A stretch of 64,000 nucleotides of DNA from an uncultured Prevotella sp. (GCA_900322175.1 ONYZ01000004.1:1-64000); one strand, 5' to 3'. Counted from the first letter of the stretch, positions 1-9,220 are shown. The notes: a model not told the origin generated them from the letters alone. A program made the numbers and translations.

Positions 1-252
1 AAGCTCTGCTGCCTCTAAGGGAGAAAGAAACTGTTTGTCTTTCAGCGTGTCATTGAACTGCTTCTTCTCATCAACTCTTCTTGATAAGGTACTCAAATCA
101 ATAGTGCTGTCGGGAGGTATGCACTTACCTGATTGCACATTCCTCTTGTACCTATAAGCCTGATTGCAACATTTACTGCTGCAAAACCTTGCTGTGACCA
201 TCTGACCAATGAAGGTCTTATGACACCATTCGCATTTCTTAACTATTTCCAT
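1..252 (-). CDS. Zinc-ribbon plus helix-turn-helix protein, partial (C-terminus beyond window)
   Basis: The reading frame opens with ATG at 252 and runs off the left edge after 84 codons. The N-terminus has a four-cysteine zinc-ribbon pattern (Cys7, Cys10, Cys24, Cys28), then a basic linker. The visible end reads FLSPLEAAELL, the typical opening of a MerR/excisionase-type HTH (HTH_17). Proteins of this architecture are common on Bacteroidetes integrative elements and plasmids, where they act as small DNA-binding or excisionase-like factors; that role is inferred here. A period-10 repeat tract lies directly upstream. No integrase is visible because the element, if present, lies to the left. 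Confidence 0.7.
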   Translation of the reverse strand, partial: MEIVKKCEWCHKTFIGQMVTARFCSSKCCNQAYRYKRNVQSGKCIPPDSTIDLSTLSRRVDEKKQFNDTLKDKQFLSPLEAAEL

Positions 253-286
253 ATGTCCTATTTTGTATGTTATTATTCCTGTTTCC

Positions 287-336
287 TGTCCAACTCTGTC
301 CAAGTCTGTCTAAATGTGTCCAAATGTGTCCAAAGG
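287..336. repeat. Period-10 tandem repeat tract (TGTCCAAnnn x5)
   Basis: Five units of ten bases start at 287, 297, 307, 317 and 327, each TGTCcAA followed by three variable bases (unit 3 has TGTCTAA). Degenerate units continue as GTGCCA at 337, TGTCCAACG at 372 and TGTGCCA at 381 and 409. A ten-base period puts the units on one face of the helix. The tract is in the 5' region of the truncated HTH gene, so it may be an autoregulatory or excisionase/integrase binding array. Confidence 0.6.
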
Positions 337-433
337 GTGCCACGCGAGGACATCGTTTAGCAATCCAATGCTGTCCAACGTGTGCCAGTCGGAGACATTG
401 AGTGAGCATGTGCCAACGTTAGGTTTTTCCCAA

Positions 434-453
434 ACGTACAAATAACGTACAAA
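434..453. repeat. Direct repeat ACGTACAAA x2, 11-bp spacing
   Basis: ACGTACAAA occurs at 434-442 and again at 445-453, one helical turn apart, between the period-10 tract and the mnmE terminator. Such short spaced repeats are found near ends of integrated elements, but no attachment core can be defined from this side alone. Confidence 0.4.
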
Positions 454-460
454 AATGAGC

Positions 461-496
461 GAAAAAAATATCATCAACGTTTAACGCTGATGATAT
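461..496 (-). terminator. Rho-independent terminator after mnmE
   Basis: An inverted repeat of 12 bp (468-479 with 485-496, one mismatch) has a 5-base loop and is followed, read on the minus strand, by seven T residues (461-467). It sits about 77 bases past the mnmE stop and closes the serS-to-mnmE transcript. Confidence 0.8.
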
Positions 497-572
497 TGCG
501 AGTGTGGAAATGCTTGGAAATAAACGATTTAGTCATATCGAGTAATATCGAGTGATAACCGTTAATCGTATT

Positions 573-1955
573 CTATTTTCCCACGCAGAAGTTTTTAAAG
601 ATATTTCCTAAAACTTCGTTGGGAGTGATCTGGCCGCCGGTGATTTCGGCGAGAGTGTCAAGAGCTTGGCGGAGGTCTTCACTTAGCAGGTCTCCGCTAA
701 ATTGCATCTGCAGGCCATCGATGACACGCTGTATGCTGTCGTGGGCACGAACCAATGCGTCGTAGTGACGGGCGTTGGTTACGATGATGTCGCTATCTGC
801 TGTCTCAGGGATGCCGGCAGCCTTGTAGATAGCTGTCTCCAGCGTGTCAATGCCTATGGATTTCTTGGCAGAGATCTTTAAGATGTGAGGGGCGAAGGGG
901 GCTGTCTGTTTCTCATCTGATTTGTCTATTTTGTTGAGTATGACTATCAGCGATTTCCCTTTGCATCGCTCTTGCATATCGTTAAGCTCAGCGTCGCTAG
1001 GCTTTGTGTCAATCACCCATAGCACTATGCGAGCCTTCTGGATGGCGGCATAGGTGCGGGTGATGCCTATCTGCTCTACCTCGTCGCGTGTCTGACGGAT
1101 GCCTGCAGTGTCGATAAATCGGAACGTGACACCCTGGATGTCGATAGTATCCTCGATGGTGTCGCGGGTTGTGCCGTGGACATCGCTCACGATGGCACGA
1201 TCGTCCTTAAGCAGACGGTTGAGCAGGGTGGATTTCCCCACGTTGGTCTTGCCCACGATGGCTACGGGTATGCCTCGCTTTAAGGCTTGGCCTGTCTGGA
1301 ATGAGTGAGCCAGACGTGTGATGTGATTGTCGATAGAGCTGGTGAGTTCTAGCAGCTGGCTGCGGTCGGCAAACTCCAGATCTTCGTGGTCAGTGAAATC
1401 CAGCTCTAGCTCTAGCAGGGATGTGAGTCTAAGCAACTGTTCGCGTAGTTTGCCAAGCTTGGAAGAGAAATGCCCTTTCAGTTGGCTCATCGCAATCTGG
1501 TGCGTGGCCTTATTGGTAGAAGCTATCAGGTCGGCCACAGCTTCGGCTTGCGACAAGTCCATCTTGCCATTTAGGTAGGCTCGCTGTGTAAACTCGCCAG
1601 GACCAGCCTGTCGGCAGCCGTTCGCTATCAGCAGGGCTAGTACCTTATTTAATATATATCGGGATCCGTGACAGGATATCTCGGCAGAGTCTTCGCCCGT
1701 GTAAGAGTGTGGGGCGCGGAATACGCTCACCAGCACCTCGTCGACGACATCTTTCGCCTCCATCCCTAGCCTTTCCTCCCTTGAGTGGGGGAGTATTGTG
1801 GAAATAATATGCCCGTAGTGTATGGTGTTGGGCTGGGCCTTGGCGAGGTCCTTAGTAAATACATGCGAAAGAATCTCAAGCGACTTGGGGCCTGAGATTC
1901 TTATGATTCCTATTGCTCCACCAGGAGCTGTTGCTAATGCGCAGATTGTATCCAT
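573..1955 (-). CDS. mnmE: tRNA modification GTPase MnmE (TrmE)
   Basis: MnmE works with MnmG to add the (carboxymethyl)aminomethyl group at U34 of certain tRNAs, using a formyl-folate and GTP. At 460 aa it has the usual length. Visible parts are the N-terminal folate-binding domain, a P-loop GKTNVGKST near residue 236, DTAGIR near 282, an NKID motif, and the C-terminal FCVGK box with the conserved cysteine. The ATG at 1955 is chosen over an in-frame TTG one codon earlier. It is the last gene of a six-gene minus-strand set and is followed by a strong terminator. Confidence 0.96.
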   Translation of the reverse strand: MDTICALATAPGGAIGIIRISGPKSLEILSHVFTKDLAKAQPNTIHYGHIISTILPHSREERLGMEAKDVVDEVLVSVFRAPHSYTGEDSAEISCHGSRYILNKVLALLIANGCRQAGPGEFTQRAYLNGKMDLSQAEAVADLIASTNKATHQIAMSQLKGHFSSKLGKLREQLLRLTSLLELELDFTDHEDLEFADRSQLLELTSSIDNHITRLAHSFQTGQALKRGIPVAIVGKTNVGKSTLLNRLLKDDRAIVSDVHGTTRDTIEDTIDIQGVTFRFIDTAGIRQTRDEVEQIGITRTYAAIQKARIVLWVIDTKPSDAELNDMQERCKGKSLIVILNKIDKSDEKQTAPFAPHILKISAKKSIGIDTLETAIYKAAGIPETADSDIIVTNARHYDALVRAHDSIQRVIDGLQMQFSGDLLSEDLRQALDTLAEITGGQITPNEVLGNIFKNFCVGK

Positions 1956-1968
1956 CAACCAATAACTG

Positions 1969-2841
1969 TTAGATGCGGTTGAGTACTTTCTCGATAAGTG
2001 TGTCGATAGAGTTCTTATACTCTGTGTTCATCTTCTGTGCATAGCGGTTGGCGATGACCATACAGCACGTCATAGCGCGATGGCCCAGCAGTGAGGCCAT
2101 ACCGGCGAGGGCCGACGACTCCATCTCGAAGTTGCATATCTTCAGACCATCATACTCGAAACTTTCGATCTTCTCGTTCTGCTTAGGATCCTCGATGTCA
2201 GCACGCAGCACGCGTCCCTGTGGACCGTAGAATCCGCCACACGAGATCGTGTATCCGCGAACCATGTCATCCTGAGCAATGCGGTCGATCAGTTCGGCAT
2301 CAGCTACAGCTACGTAAGGGGCCCCCTTGATAGGATTCCACTGCATGTGCTGCTTGAATGCCTCTTCGAGCTTAAGGTCGCATACCTCGTTGCGCCCCGC
2401 ATAGTAGTTGAGCAATCCGTCGAACCCGATGCTCTTGACGCTGGCGACAAAACATCCTGTAGGAGTGTTGGGTTGCAGTCCGCCACAGGTTCCGATACGA
2501 ACCATTGTGAGTGTGCGATGCCCGGCCTTTTCCTCGCGGGTGTTATAGTCGATGTTTGCCAGAGTGTCGAGCTCGTTGGCCACGATGTCTATATTGTCGC
2601 AACCGATGCCATGACTCTGACAAGTGATGCGCTTGCCCTTATACATACCAGTGATGGTGTGGAACTCGCGGCTGCTAACCTCGCACTCCTTTGAGTCGAA
2701 GTGAGCTGCAACGGTGTCTACACGGGCAGGATCGCCTACCAGCACCACTTTATCAGCCAACTGTTCTGGCTTGAGATGCAGATGGAAACATGAGCCATCG
2801 GCATTGATAATCAATTCTGATTCTGGGAAAATCTTCTTCAT
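1969..2841 (-). CDS. Nucleoside phosphorylase (uridine phosphorylase-like)
   Basis: The 290-aa product belongs to the PNP/UDP phosphorylase superfamily, which splits nucleosides with phosphate to base and ribose-1-phosphate in the cytoplasm. Support comes from VLVGDPARV near the N-terminus (phosphate site), a glycine-rich IGTCGGL in the middle, and the NFEMESSAL segment that normally holds the ribose-binding Glu/Met. Uridine is the likeliest substrate from overall resemblance, but specificity cannot be fixed by reading. It lies 13 bases before mnmE and 12 bases after the PD40 gene. Confidence 0.85.
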   Translation of the reverse strand: MKKIFPESELIINADGSCFHLHLKPEQLADKVVLVGDPARVDTVAAHFDSKECEVSSREFHTITGMYKGKRITCQSHGIGCDNIDIVANELDTLANIDYNTREEKAGHRTLTMVRIGTCGGLQPNTPTGCFVASVKSIGFDGLLNYYAGRNEVCDLKLEEAFKQHMQWNPIKGAPYVAVADAELIDRIAQDDMVRGYTISCGGFYGPQGRVLRADIEDPKQNEKIESFEYDGLKICNFEMESSALAGMASLLGHRAMTCCMVIANRYAQKMNTEYKNSIDTLIEKVLNRI

Positions 2842-2853
2842 AGACTGATTGTA

Positions 2854-3987
2854 TTATTGATTTTTACTATTTATTTCTGCATTGCGTGTTGCCTTGTTCA
2901 ATTGTCTAACATTGGCGTTAAGCTGGATGGCGTCTTCTTCTAATTTCAGTATTTCGCTCTTCATCTGTTGCCTCTCGTTGGTGTTGGCCTTGTGATACTT
3001 CTGGCGCAACTGCTCTAGGCGCGAGTTTACGATGTCGAGTGAGTTTTGTTCTGTCAACAGCTTCTGATACAGAGTCTTAGCCTCTTTCGAGTGATAGACT
3101 ACCACTGATGCCTCGTCGCCTGTTCTGACCAACTGTCCAGGGACATCGATAGCTGAATATTTCGACTTTATTCTGTCGAGCGCAGCTTTCCTTTCGGCTC
3201 CGTCGCCCCATGTATCAGCTATTCTAGTGATATCGGCATAGCTACGAATCTGCTCCTCGGTATATTTGCCAGCATTGTAGGTTTTGCGTGTTTCCGAAGG
3301 GATGAAAATGTAGATGCAAACCTTGCCTTCAGGCTGGCGGCGATCGCTTGCGAAGTAGCCTATACGATTGGCCTCGTCGATAGCGTACATATAGTCGTTG
3401 GCCTCAGAGTTGAAAGGCATTCCGATATTCTCAGGTTTTAGAAAACTGCCACTACGCGAGTCGTAGCGAGTCATAAAAATGTCGTATCCACCAATACTCT
3501 CTTCGCCTTTGCCGGCAAAGTAGAATGTTACTCCATCAGTAAGCATAAAGGGGTAGGAGGCTTCGTCGATACCCTCGCTGATGCCTTCGATACGTTGCGG
3601 ACGGCTCCACTCGTTGCCCAGTTTGTCGGCAGTATAGAGTTGAAGCAGACGGCTATCTGGCTGGCTGAAGTAAACCTTGTTGCCCATCTCGTTCATGTGC
3701 AGAATACCATCCTGATTATTACGATAGAATGAGCCTGTGGTCATCAGTTTGCCTGATTCTGCAGACATACGGATTGAAGCAAGAAACTTGTCCTTGCTGG
3801 TTACGATACTATCGATGATGACTATCTGTTGAGTCATCTCGCGCATATTCATGATACGAGAATCATACTGTGGCTCTTCTACTACAGGAACGGGTCTAGG
3901 TCTTGTGATGCGTTTACGCTTTTGTGCCGCTATCGGCATTGATAGCAGTACGGCCATACTGAGTATCGTAATTTTCCTTAGATTCAT
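2854..3987 (-). CDS. Exported PD40 (WD40-like) repeat protein with C-terminal coiled coil
   Basis: A signal peptide ends at about AAQ (residue 21). Residues of roughly 80-240 hold beta-propeller-like PD40 blades, with phrases such as DGILHMNEMGNKVYFS, GVTFYFAGKG and IGYFASDRR, which resemble the TolB/OmpA-associated PD40 family. The last 75 residues are a charged heptad-like helix. It is probably periplasmic or outer-membrane associated. The biochemical role is unknown; its place between tRNA-modification genes gives no clue. Function is not assigned beyond the fold. Confidence 0.75.
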   Translation of the reverse strand: MNLRKITILSMAVLLSMPIAAQKRKRITRPRPVPVVEEPQYDSRIMNMREMTQQIVIIDSIVTSKDKFLASIRMSAESGKLMTTGSFYRNNQDGILHMNEMGNKVYFSQPDSRLLQLYTADKLGNEWSRPQRIEGISEGIDEASYPFMLTDGVTFYFAGKGEESIGGYDIFMTRYDSRSGSFLKPENIGMPFNSEANDYMYAIDEANRIGYFASDRRQPEGKVCIYIFIPSETRKTYNAGKYTEEQIRSYADITRIADTWGDGAERKAALDRIKSKYSAIDVPGQLVRTGDEASVVVYHSKEAKTLYQKLLTEQNSLDIVNSRLEQLRQKYHKANTNERQQMKSEILKLEEDAIQLNANVRQLNKATRNAEINSKNQ

Positions 3988-3990
3988 ATA

Positions 3991-4761
3991 TTATTCTTCT
4001 ATCAGTTTGTTGTCTGCATTAAGCGCATTCCACATGCTATATCGTGCCTCTGGGTTCATCCGCTCGATGGCATCGTAGATTTGCTTTATTTCTGCGCGAT
4101 GCGAGTTGGTCTCGTATGGACATTGTTTCTGCTGTTTCTGATATCCCTGCCACTCGGCATAGGTCTTGATGTCCTTCTCCTCGGTCATACATAGCGGACG
4201 AATGATGGATAGTGGCATCTTTCGCATCTTGAGCAGCGCTGGCATCGTGTCAAATCGTCCCTGAAATGTGAGATTCATCAGTGCCGTATGCAATAGGTCG
4301 TCTTGGTGATGGCCTAGGGCTATCTTGTTGCACCCCAATTCTTGCGCCAAGTTGAACATCTGCTTGCGCCTGTTCCAAGAGCAGAGGAAACATGGGGTCT
4401 TCTGCTTGTGTAGGCGAGCGGCATCCCTCTCCGTGTTATTATCTACCTCAAAACTCGTAGTCATTACGTGGAGTTTTACTCCCAGATCGTCGCAGAACTG
4501 TTGCAGATATGAATTATCCGTCTCGTAGTGGATGTTAGCCATCTTGACGTGTAGTGCTTCTACCTCGAATCGTGGATGCTGGATGCGTGAGCGCTTGGCC
4601 AGCAACTCTAGCAAGCAGAGCGAATCCTTACCGCCTGATAATCCCACGAGTATGCGGTCATCATCCTCTATAAGATGATAAGTAGCCATCGCCTTGACAA
4701 ATCGTTCGTTCAAACGATGCCATAGGCGACGGCTCTCTTTATCTTGATTAAGCTTCTCCAC
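3991..4761 (-). CDS. ttcA: TtcA-family tRNA thiolation PP-loop ATPase
   Basis: The 256-aa protein has the PP-loop GLSGGKDS near residue 42 of N-type ATP pyrophosphatases, a CxxC pair (CFLC, about residue 129) and a third cysteine in CPYETNSHRAEIKQI. This three-cysteine layout matches TtcA, which binds an iron-sulfur cluster and makes 2-thiocytidine at tRNA position 32; TilS lacks it. The start is GTG at 4761, overlapping the end of the upstream gene by 14 bases, which suggests translational coupling. A different substrate within the TtcA/TtuA group is possible. Confidence 0.8.
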   Translation of the reverse strand: MEKLNQDKESRRLWHRLNERFVKAMATYHLIEDDDRILVGLSGGKDSLCLLELLAKRSRIQHPRFEVEALHVKMANIHYETDNSYLQQFCDDLGVKLHVMTTSFEVDNNTERDAARLHKQKTPCFLCSWNRRKQMFNLAQELGCNKIALGHHQDDLLHTALMNLTFQGRFDTMPALLKMRKMPLSIIRPLCMTEEKDIKTYAEWQGYQKQQKQCPYETNSHRAEIKQIYDAIERMNPEARYSMWNALNADNKLIEE

Positions 4762-7108
4762 GCAGATGCTTATCCATATTCAATGCGGCACGACGACCAT
4801 CGCCCATAGCGAGGATTACCGTTGCACCACCACGCACGATATCACCACCAGCGAAGATCTCCTGTCGGCTAGACTGCATCTCCTCGCTCACGGCGATAGT
4901 GTTCTTGCGACCAAGTTCCAATCCCTCGATACTCTTTGGTACCAGTGGGTTTGGAGAAACACCTACGGCCACTATAACCTGATCGACATCGAGCGTAACG
5001 ATCTTACCCTCAACTGGGACAGGACTACGACGACCTGAAGCATCAGGCTCGCCAAGTTCCATTACCTGCAGAACAGCCTGCTTTACAGCACCTGTCTCAT
5101 CAGCGATATACTCGATAGGATTGTGCAGGGTGAGGAACTTGATGCCCTCTTCCTTGGCATGCTTAACCTCCTCAAGACGAGCAGGCATCTCAACCTCAGA
5201 GCGGCGATAAACCAGTGTAACCTCAGCACCCAGACGTTTGGCTGTACGACAAGAGTCCATAGCTGTGTTACCACCACCCACTACAAGCACGCTCTTAGCT
5301 GGGTTAAGTGGAGTATCTGTTGTTGGGTTAGCGGCATCCATCAGGTTCACACGGGTAAGATACTCGTTACTTGACATAATGTTGATGCTATTTTCGCCAG
5401 GGATATTCATGAAGTTAGGCAAACCTGCACCAGAACCTACGAAGATACCCTTAAAGCCCTGAGCCTCAAGCTGTTCTACGCTGATGGTCTTACCTACGAT
5501 AACGTCAGTCTGGAAGTGAACGCCCATCTTGGCAAGGTTCTCGATTTCTACGTCGACAATCTTGTTGGGCAGACGGAACTCGGGGATACCATACTTAAGC
5601 ACACCACCGATTTCGTGCAGAGCTTCAAACACGTAAACATCGTAGCCCTTCTTCACCATATCGCCAGCAAACGAGAGCCCGGCAGGACCAGAACCTACTA
5701 CAGCAATCTTAATACCGTTGGCAGGTGCAATCTCTGGCAGAGAGATGTTTCCGCTCTCACGCTCAAAGTCGGCTGCGAAACGCTCCAGATATCCGATTGC
5801 TACGGCTGGTTCGTTCATCTTCAGGTGGATACACTTGCTCTCACACTGCTTCTCCTGAGGACATACACGACCGCAGACTGCGGGTAGGGCAGAAGTGTTC
5901 TTCAGCACCTTAGCAGCTGCTAAGAACTGACCACGCTCGATATTCTTGATGAATGAAGGAATATTAATGTTTACAGGGCACCCCTCAACACAAGTTGGCT
6001 TGGCGCAATCCAGACAACGTTTGGCTTCTGTCATTGCCATCTCCTTGGTCAGTCCGATGTTAACCTCCTCAGTGCGAGTGGTTGCGCGATATACAGGATC
6101 GAGCTCAGGCATGATAACACGCTCAATCTGAGTGCGTTCCTTTGGTTTCATGCTCTTTCTGAGCTCATCGCGCCAAGGTGCATTGCGGTCTGTAAGTACC
6201 TCGATGCTATCGTTGGTAGGATCGCTGTCCATCTTGATATCTGTGCCTTTGGCTTCGGTCTTTACATCAGCGTTGAGGTTATCCAGATGTTCCTCGTAGT
6301 GGGCCAGCTCCTCCTGCTCCTCGCGCTTGAATGTACCCATTCGTTTGAACATCTCGTCCCAATCTACCAATGCGCCGTCGAACTCAGGTCCATCGATGCA
6401 GACAAACTTGGTCTTGCCTCCGATGGTTAGTCGGCATGCTCCGCACATACCCGTTCCATCCACCATGATGGTGTTGAGCGATACCTCGCAAGGGATATTG
6501 TGTTTCTGAGCTGTAAGGTTAGAAAACTTCATCATGATTGGAGGGCCGATGGCGAACACCTTGTCCACGTGTGGCTCCTGTTCGATAAACTTCTCGATAC
6601 CAACGGTCACCACACCCTTTTCACCGTAGCTTCCGTCATCAGTCATGATGATTACCTCGTCCGAGCTCTCGCGTACCTTATCTTCCAGGATGATGAGATC
6701 CTTTGAGCGTCCAGCCATTACTGAGAGCACACGGTTGCCAGCAGCCTTCAGTGCCTGGATGATGGGTAGCATAGGTGCAACCCCCAATCCACCACCAGCA
6801 CAAACCACTGTTCCGTAGTTCTCGATTTTGGTAGGATTGCCCAAAGGGCCTACTACATCCGTCACGTAGTCGCCTACGTTGAGGGCGCAGAGTTTTTTCG
6901 ACGAGAGTCCAACCTTCTGGACTACCAGTGTGATGGTGCCTTTCTCGATGTCTGCGGCAGCGATGGTTAGTGGCATGCGCTCACCCTTCTTGCCTATACG
7001 CACAATCACAAAGTTGCCAGCCTTGCGGCTCTTGGCGATCAGTGGAGCTTCAATCTCAAAGAGGAAAACCTTCTCTGAAAACTGCTCCTTTCTAACGATT
7101 TTGTTCAT
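4748..7108 (-). CDS. Fused NfnA-NfnB type oxidoreductase (DHOD B NAD-binding subunit / glutamate synthase small-chain-like)
   Basis: A single 786-aa chain joins two normally separate subunits. Residues 1-260 form a ferredoxin-reductase-like FAD/NAD(P) domain with a 2Fe-2S site (Cys207, Cys222, Cys225, Cys237). Residues 300-786 form a GltD-like half with two cysteine clusters (365, 368, 373, 377 and 412, 416, 422, 426), a first dinucleotide fold (VVGSGPAGLSF) and a second (VVGGGNTAMDS). In Bacteroidetes this fusion is often annotated as dihydroorotate dehydrogenase B / NADPH-dependent glutamate synthase; by family it is most like electron-bifurcating ferredoxin:NADP+ transhydrogenase (NfnAB). 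The fused state is seen; the bifurcating role is inferred. Confidence 0.85.
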   Translation of the reverse strand: MNKIVRKEQFSEKVFLFEIEAPLIAKSRKAGNFVIVRIGKKGERMPLTIAAADIEKGTITLVVQKVGLSSKKLCALNVGDYVTDVVGPLGNPTKIENYGTVVCAGGGLGVAPMLPIIQALKAAGNRVLSVMAGRSKDLIILEDKVRESSDEVIIMTDDGSYGEKGVVTVGIEKFIEQEPHVDKVFAIGPPIMMKFSNLTAQKHNIPCEVSLNTIMVDGTGMCGACRLTIGGKTKFVCIDGPEFDGALVDWDEMFKRMGTFKREEQEELAHYEEHLDNLNADVKTEAKGTDIKMDSDPTNDSIEVLTDRNAPWRDELRKSMKPKERTQIERVIMPELDPVYRATTRTEEVNIGLTKEMAMTEAKRCLDCAKPTCVEGCPVNINIPSFIKNIERGQFLAAAKVLKNTSALPAVCGRVCPQEKQCESKCIHLKMNEPAVAIGYLERFAADFERESGNISLPEIAPANGIKIAVVGSGPAGLSFAGDMVKKGYDVYVFEALHEIGGVLKYGIPEFRLPNKIVDVEIENLAKMGVHFQTDVIVGKTISVEQLEAQGFKGIFVGSGAGLPNFMNIPGENSINIMSSNEYLTRVNLMDAANPTTDTPLNPAKSVLVVGGGNTAMDSCRTAKRLGAEVTLVYRRSEVEMPARLEEVKHAKEEGIKFLTLHNPIEYIADETGAVKQAVLQVMELGEPDASGRRSPVPVEGKIVTLDVDQVIVAVGVSPNPLVPKSIEGLELGRKNTIAVSEEMQSSRQEIFAGGDIVRGGATVILAMGDGRRAALNMDKHLRGEA

Positions 7109-7129
7109 AAGTATTTGTCCATTTGTTGA

Positions 7130-8449
7130 TTAATCAATGATGTCGCAACCCATATAGGGTACGAGTGCTGCTGGAATCTTTATGCCATTCTCGGTCTGGT
7201 TGTTTTCCAGCAGAGCGGCCACGATTCTTGGCAGGGCAAGAGCCGAACCATTCAGCGTGTGGCAGAGTTCAGGCTTCTTAGTATCCTCACGGCGATAGCG
7301 GCACTTCAGGCGGTTAGCCTGATATGTGTCAAAGTTTGATACCGATGATACCTCTAGCCAGCGGCCCTGAGCCTCTGAGTAAACCTCGAAGTCGTAGCAG
7401 ATAGCGCTAGTAAAACTCTGGTCGCCACCACACAGCAACAGGATACGATATGGAAGCTCCAGTTTCTTCAGCAATCCCTCTACGTGTTCCAGCATCTCCT
7501 TGTGGCTCTCCTTAGAGTGCTCAGGCTTGTCGATGCGCACAATTTCAATCTTCGAGAACTCGTGCAGACGGTTCAGGCCGCGAACGTCCTTACCGTATGA
7601 ACCAGCCTCACGACGGAAACACTCCGTGTAAGCACAATTCTTGATAGGCAGATCCTTCTCGTCGAGGATTACGTCGCGATAGATGTTGGTTACTGGTACC
7701 TCGGCTGTTGGGATGAGATAGAAGTCGTCCACTTCGCAATGATACATCTGGCCCTCCTTGTCAGGCAGCTGACCTGTGCCATAGCCTGAAGCAGCATTTA
7801 CTACTGTAGGAGGCATTATCTCTGTGTAACCACTCTTACGAGCCTCGTCAAGGAAGAAGTTGATGAGTGCGCGCTGGAGTCTTGCTCCCTTACCTATATA
7901 TACAGGGAATCCTGCACCAGTAATCTTTACGCCCAGATCAAAATCTATGAGGTTGTATTTCTTAGCAAGCTCCCAGTGGGGCAGGGGATTGGCAATTCCC
8001 AATGATGGGTAAACATCCCAGTTGCCAACAGTATCACTCGCGGTGCACTCCTTCAGGTTGCTCTTTACCACATGGTTATCCTCAGCAGCTTTCCCCTCGG
8101 GTACCTCGTCGTAAGGGATGTTAGGGATAGTGCAAAGCAGAGTTGTCATCTCGTCCTGAGCCTTGGCCATAGCCTCGTCCAGTTCCTTCGATTTGTCCTT
8201 CAGCTGTGCTACCTGTGCCTTTACCAGCTCGGCTTCGTCCTTCTTGCCTTCCTTCATCAGTCGGCCTATCTGACCAGAGAGCTGCTTCTGCTCGTTCAGA
8301 CATTTGTCAAGTTCCTGCTGAGTCTCGCGACGACGCTTGTCGATAGCCATAACATTATCGATGGCCTCTTTAGCGCCGGCGAAGTGTTTCTTCTCCAATC
8401 CGCGAATTACGCGTTCTGTTTCCTCATTGATGAGTTTCAGTGTTAACAT
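7130..8449 (-). CDS. serS: Seryl-tRNA synthetase
   Basis: This class II synthetase charges tRNA-Ser in the cytoplasm. The 439-aa product starts with the long antiparallel coiled-coil arm (residues about 28-105) that grips the tRNA variable loop. The catalytic core follows: TAEVPVTNIYRD (serine site), motif 2 as FRREAGSYGKDVRGLNRLHEF-type sequence, and a motif 3 region GSALALPRIVAALLEN. ATG at 8449 gives the normal length. It is the first gene of the block that ends with mnmE; an excellent promoter lies at 8492-8522. Confidence 0.97.
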   Translation of the reverse strand: MLTLKLINEETERVIRGLEKKHFAGAKEAIDNVMAIDKRRRETQQELDKCLNEQKQLSGQIGRLMKEGKKDEAELVKAQVAQLKDKSKELDEAMAKAQDEMTTLLCTIPNIPYDEVPEGKAAEDNHVVKSNLKECTASDTVGNWDVYPSLGIANPLPHWELAKKYNLIDFDLGVKITGAGFPVYIGKGARLQRALINFFLDEARKSGYTEIMPPTVVNAASGYGTGQLPDKEGQMYHCEVDDFYLIPTAEVPVTNIYRDVILDEKDLPIKNCAYTECFRREAGSYGKDVRGLNRLHEFSKIEIVRIDKPEHSKESHKEMLEHVEGLLKKLELPYRILLLCGGDQSFTSAICYDFEVYSEAQGRWLEVSSVSNFDTYQANRLKCRYRREDTKKPELCHTLNGSALALPRIVAALLENNQTENGIKIPAALVPYMGCDIID

Positions 8450-8491
8450 ATTAAATACGTATTAATTTGTTTATATTCTTTTTCTAAGGCG

Positions 8492-8522
8492 CAAAGGTAC
8501 AAATAATCGCGCAATTAGCCAA
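8492..8522 (-). promoter_or_regulatory. Bacteroidetes-type promoter for serS
   Basis: On the minus strand TACCTTTG (8499-8492) is preceded by TTG (8522-8520) with a 20-base gap, matching the Bacteroidetes primary sigma consensus. It lies about 43 bases from the serS start codon. Confidence 0.75.
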
Positions 8523-8548
8523 GAAAATAGCCGTAAAAATGCAGAAAT

Positions 8549-8573
8549 CCCGCTACTCCTTGCGGAGTGCGGG
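8549..8573 (-). terminator. Hairpin terminator after rpmA
   Basis: CCCGC-ACTCC (8549-8559, one bulged T) pairs with GGAGT-GCGGG (8564-8573) around a TTGC loop. On the minus strand it is followed by a T-rich but interrupted run. It separates rpmA from the serS promoter. Confidence 0.6.
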
Positions 8574-8617
8574 AATCTGTTGTTTGTTTGGAATAAGTGT
8601 TTCTTTAATTTTTTACC

Positions 8618-8881
8618 TTAGGCTTCAGCGTTTGGAATTACTGAAACAACGCTCTTGTTGTACTTGCCTTTGTGGAAGTTTACAGTACCGTCTACGAGAG
8701 CGTAGAGAGTGTCGTCCTTACCGATGGCAACGTTGTTACCTGGGTTGTGCTTAGTACCGCGCTGACGAACGATGATGTTACCTGCTACGCACTGCTGACC
8801 GCCAAAGATCTTAATGCCAAGTCGCTGAGCTGCGCTCTCACGACCGTTCTTAGAACTACCTACACCTTTCTTATGTGCCAT
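8618..8881 (-). CDS. rpmA: 50S ribosomal protein L27
   Basis: The 87-aa product opens [16 protein letters not shown], the standard L27 N-terminal tail that reaches the peptidyl-transferase centre, and contains the conserved [13 protein letters not shown] segment. No Firmicutes-type cleaved extension is present. It lies 21 bases after rplU, the usual L21-L27 pair. Confidence 0.98.
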   Translation of the reverse strand: MAHKKGVGSSKNGRESAAQRLGIKIFGGQQCVAGNIIVRQRGTKHNPGNNVAIGKDDTLYALVDGTVNFHKGKYNKSVVSVIPNAEA

Positions 8882-8902
8882 AATGTTGTTCCTCCTACGT
8901 TT

Positions 8903-9220
8903 TTAAGCGATTACCGACTTGATTACTACTTCTGTGAACTGCTCACGATGACCGTTGCGAACGCGATAGTCCTTGCGACGCTTCATCTTGAAAACGATGA
9001 CCTTGTCACCCTTTACGAGTGGGTTCACTACTTCACACACTACTTTTGCTCCATCTACGGTGGGAGCGCCTACCTTAACTGCACCGTCAGCATCTACGAG
9101 CAGTACCTTGTCAAATTCAACAGTCTTGCCAGCCTCAACATCCTTGATGTGGTGCACGAAGAGCTTCTTGCCCTGCTCGGCCTTGAACTGCTGACCCTGA
9201 ATTTCTACAATTGCGTACAT
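8903..9220 (-). CDS. rplU: 50S ribosomal protein L21
   Basis: The 105-aa product begins [20 protein letters not shown] and ends in the basic [15 protein letters not shown] stretch typical of L21. A longer frame to 9277 exists, but ATG at 9220 matches family length and leaves an A-rich upstream stretch. It heads a two-gene transcript with rpmA. Confidence 0.97.
   Translation of the reverse strand: MYAIVEIQGQQFKAEQGKKLFVHHIKDVEAGKTVEFDKVLLVDADGAVKVGAPTVDGAKVVCEVVNPLVKGDKVIVFKMKRRKDYRVRNGHREQFTEVVIKSVIA

Noticed and set aside
287-336. CRISPR array
   Set aside because: Units are 10 bases without unique spacers; no cas genes.
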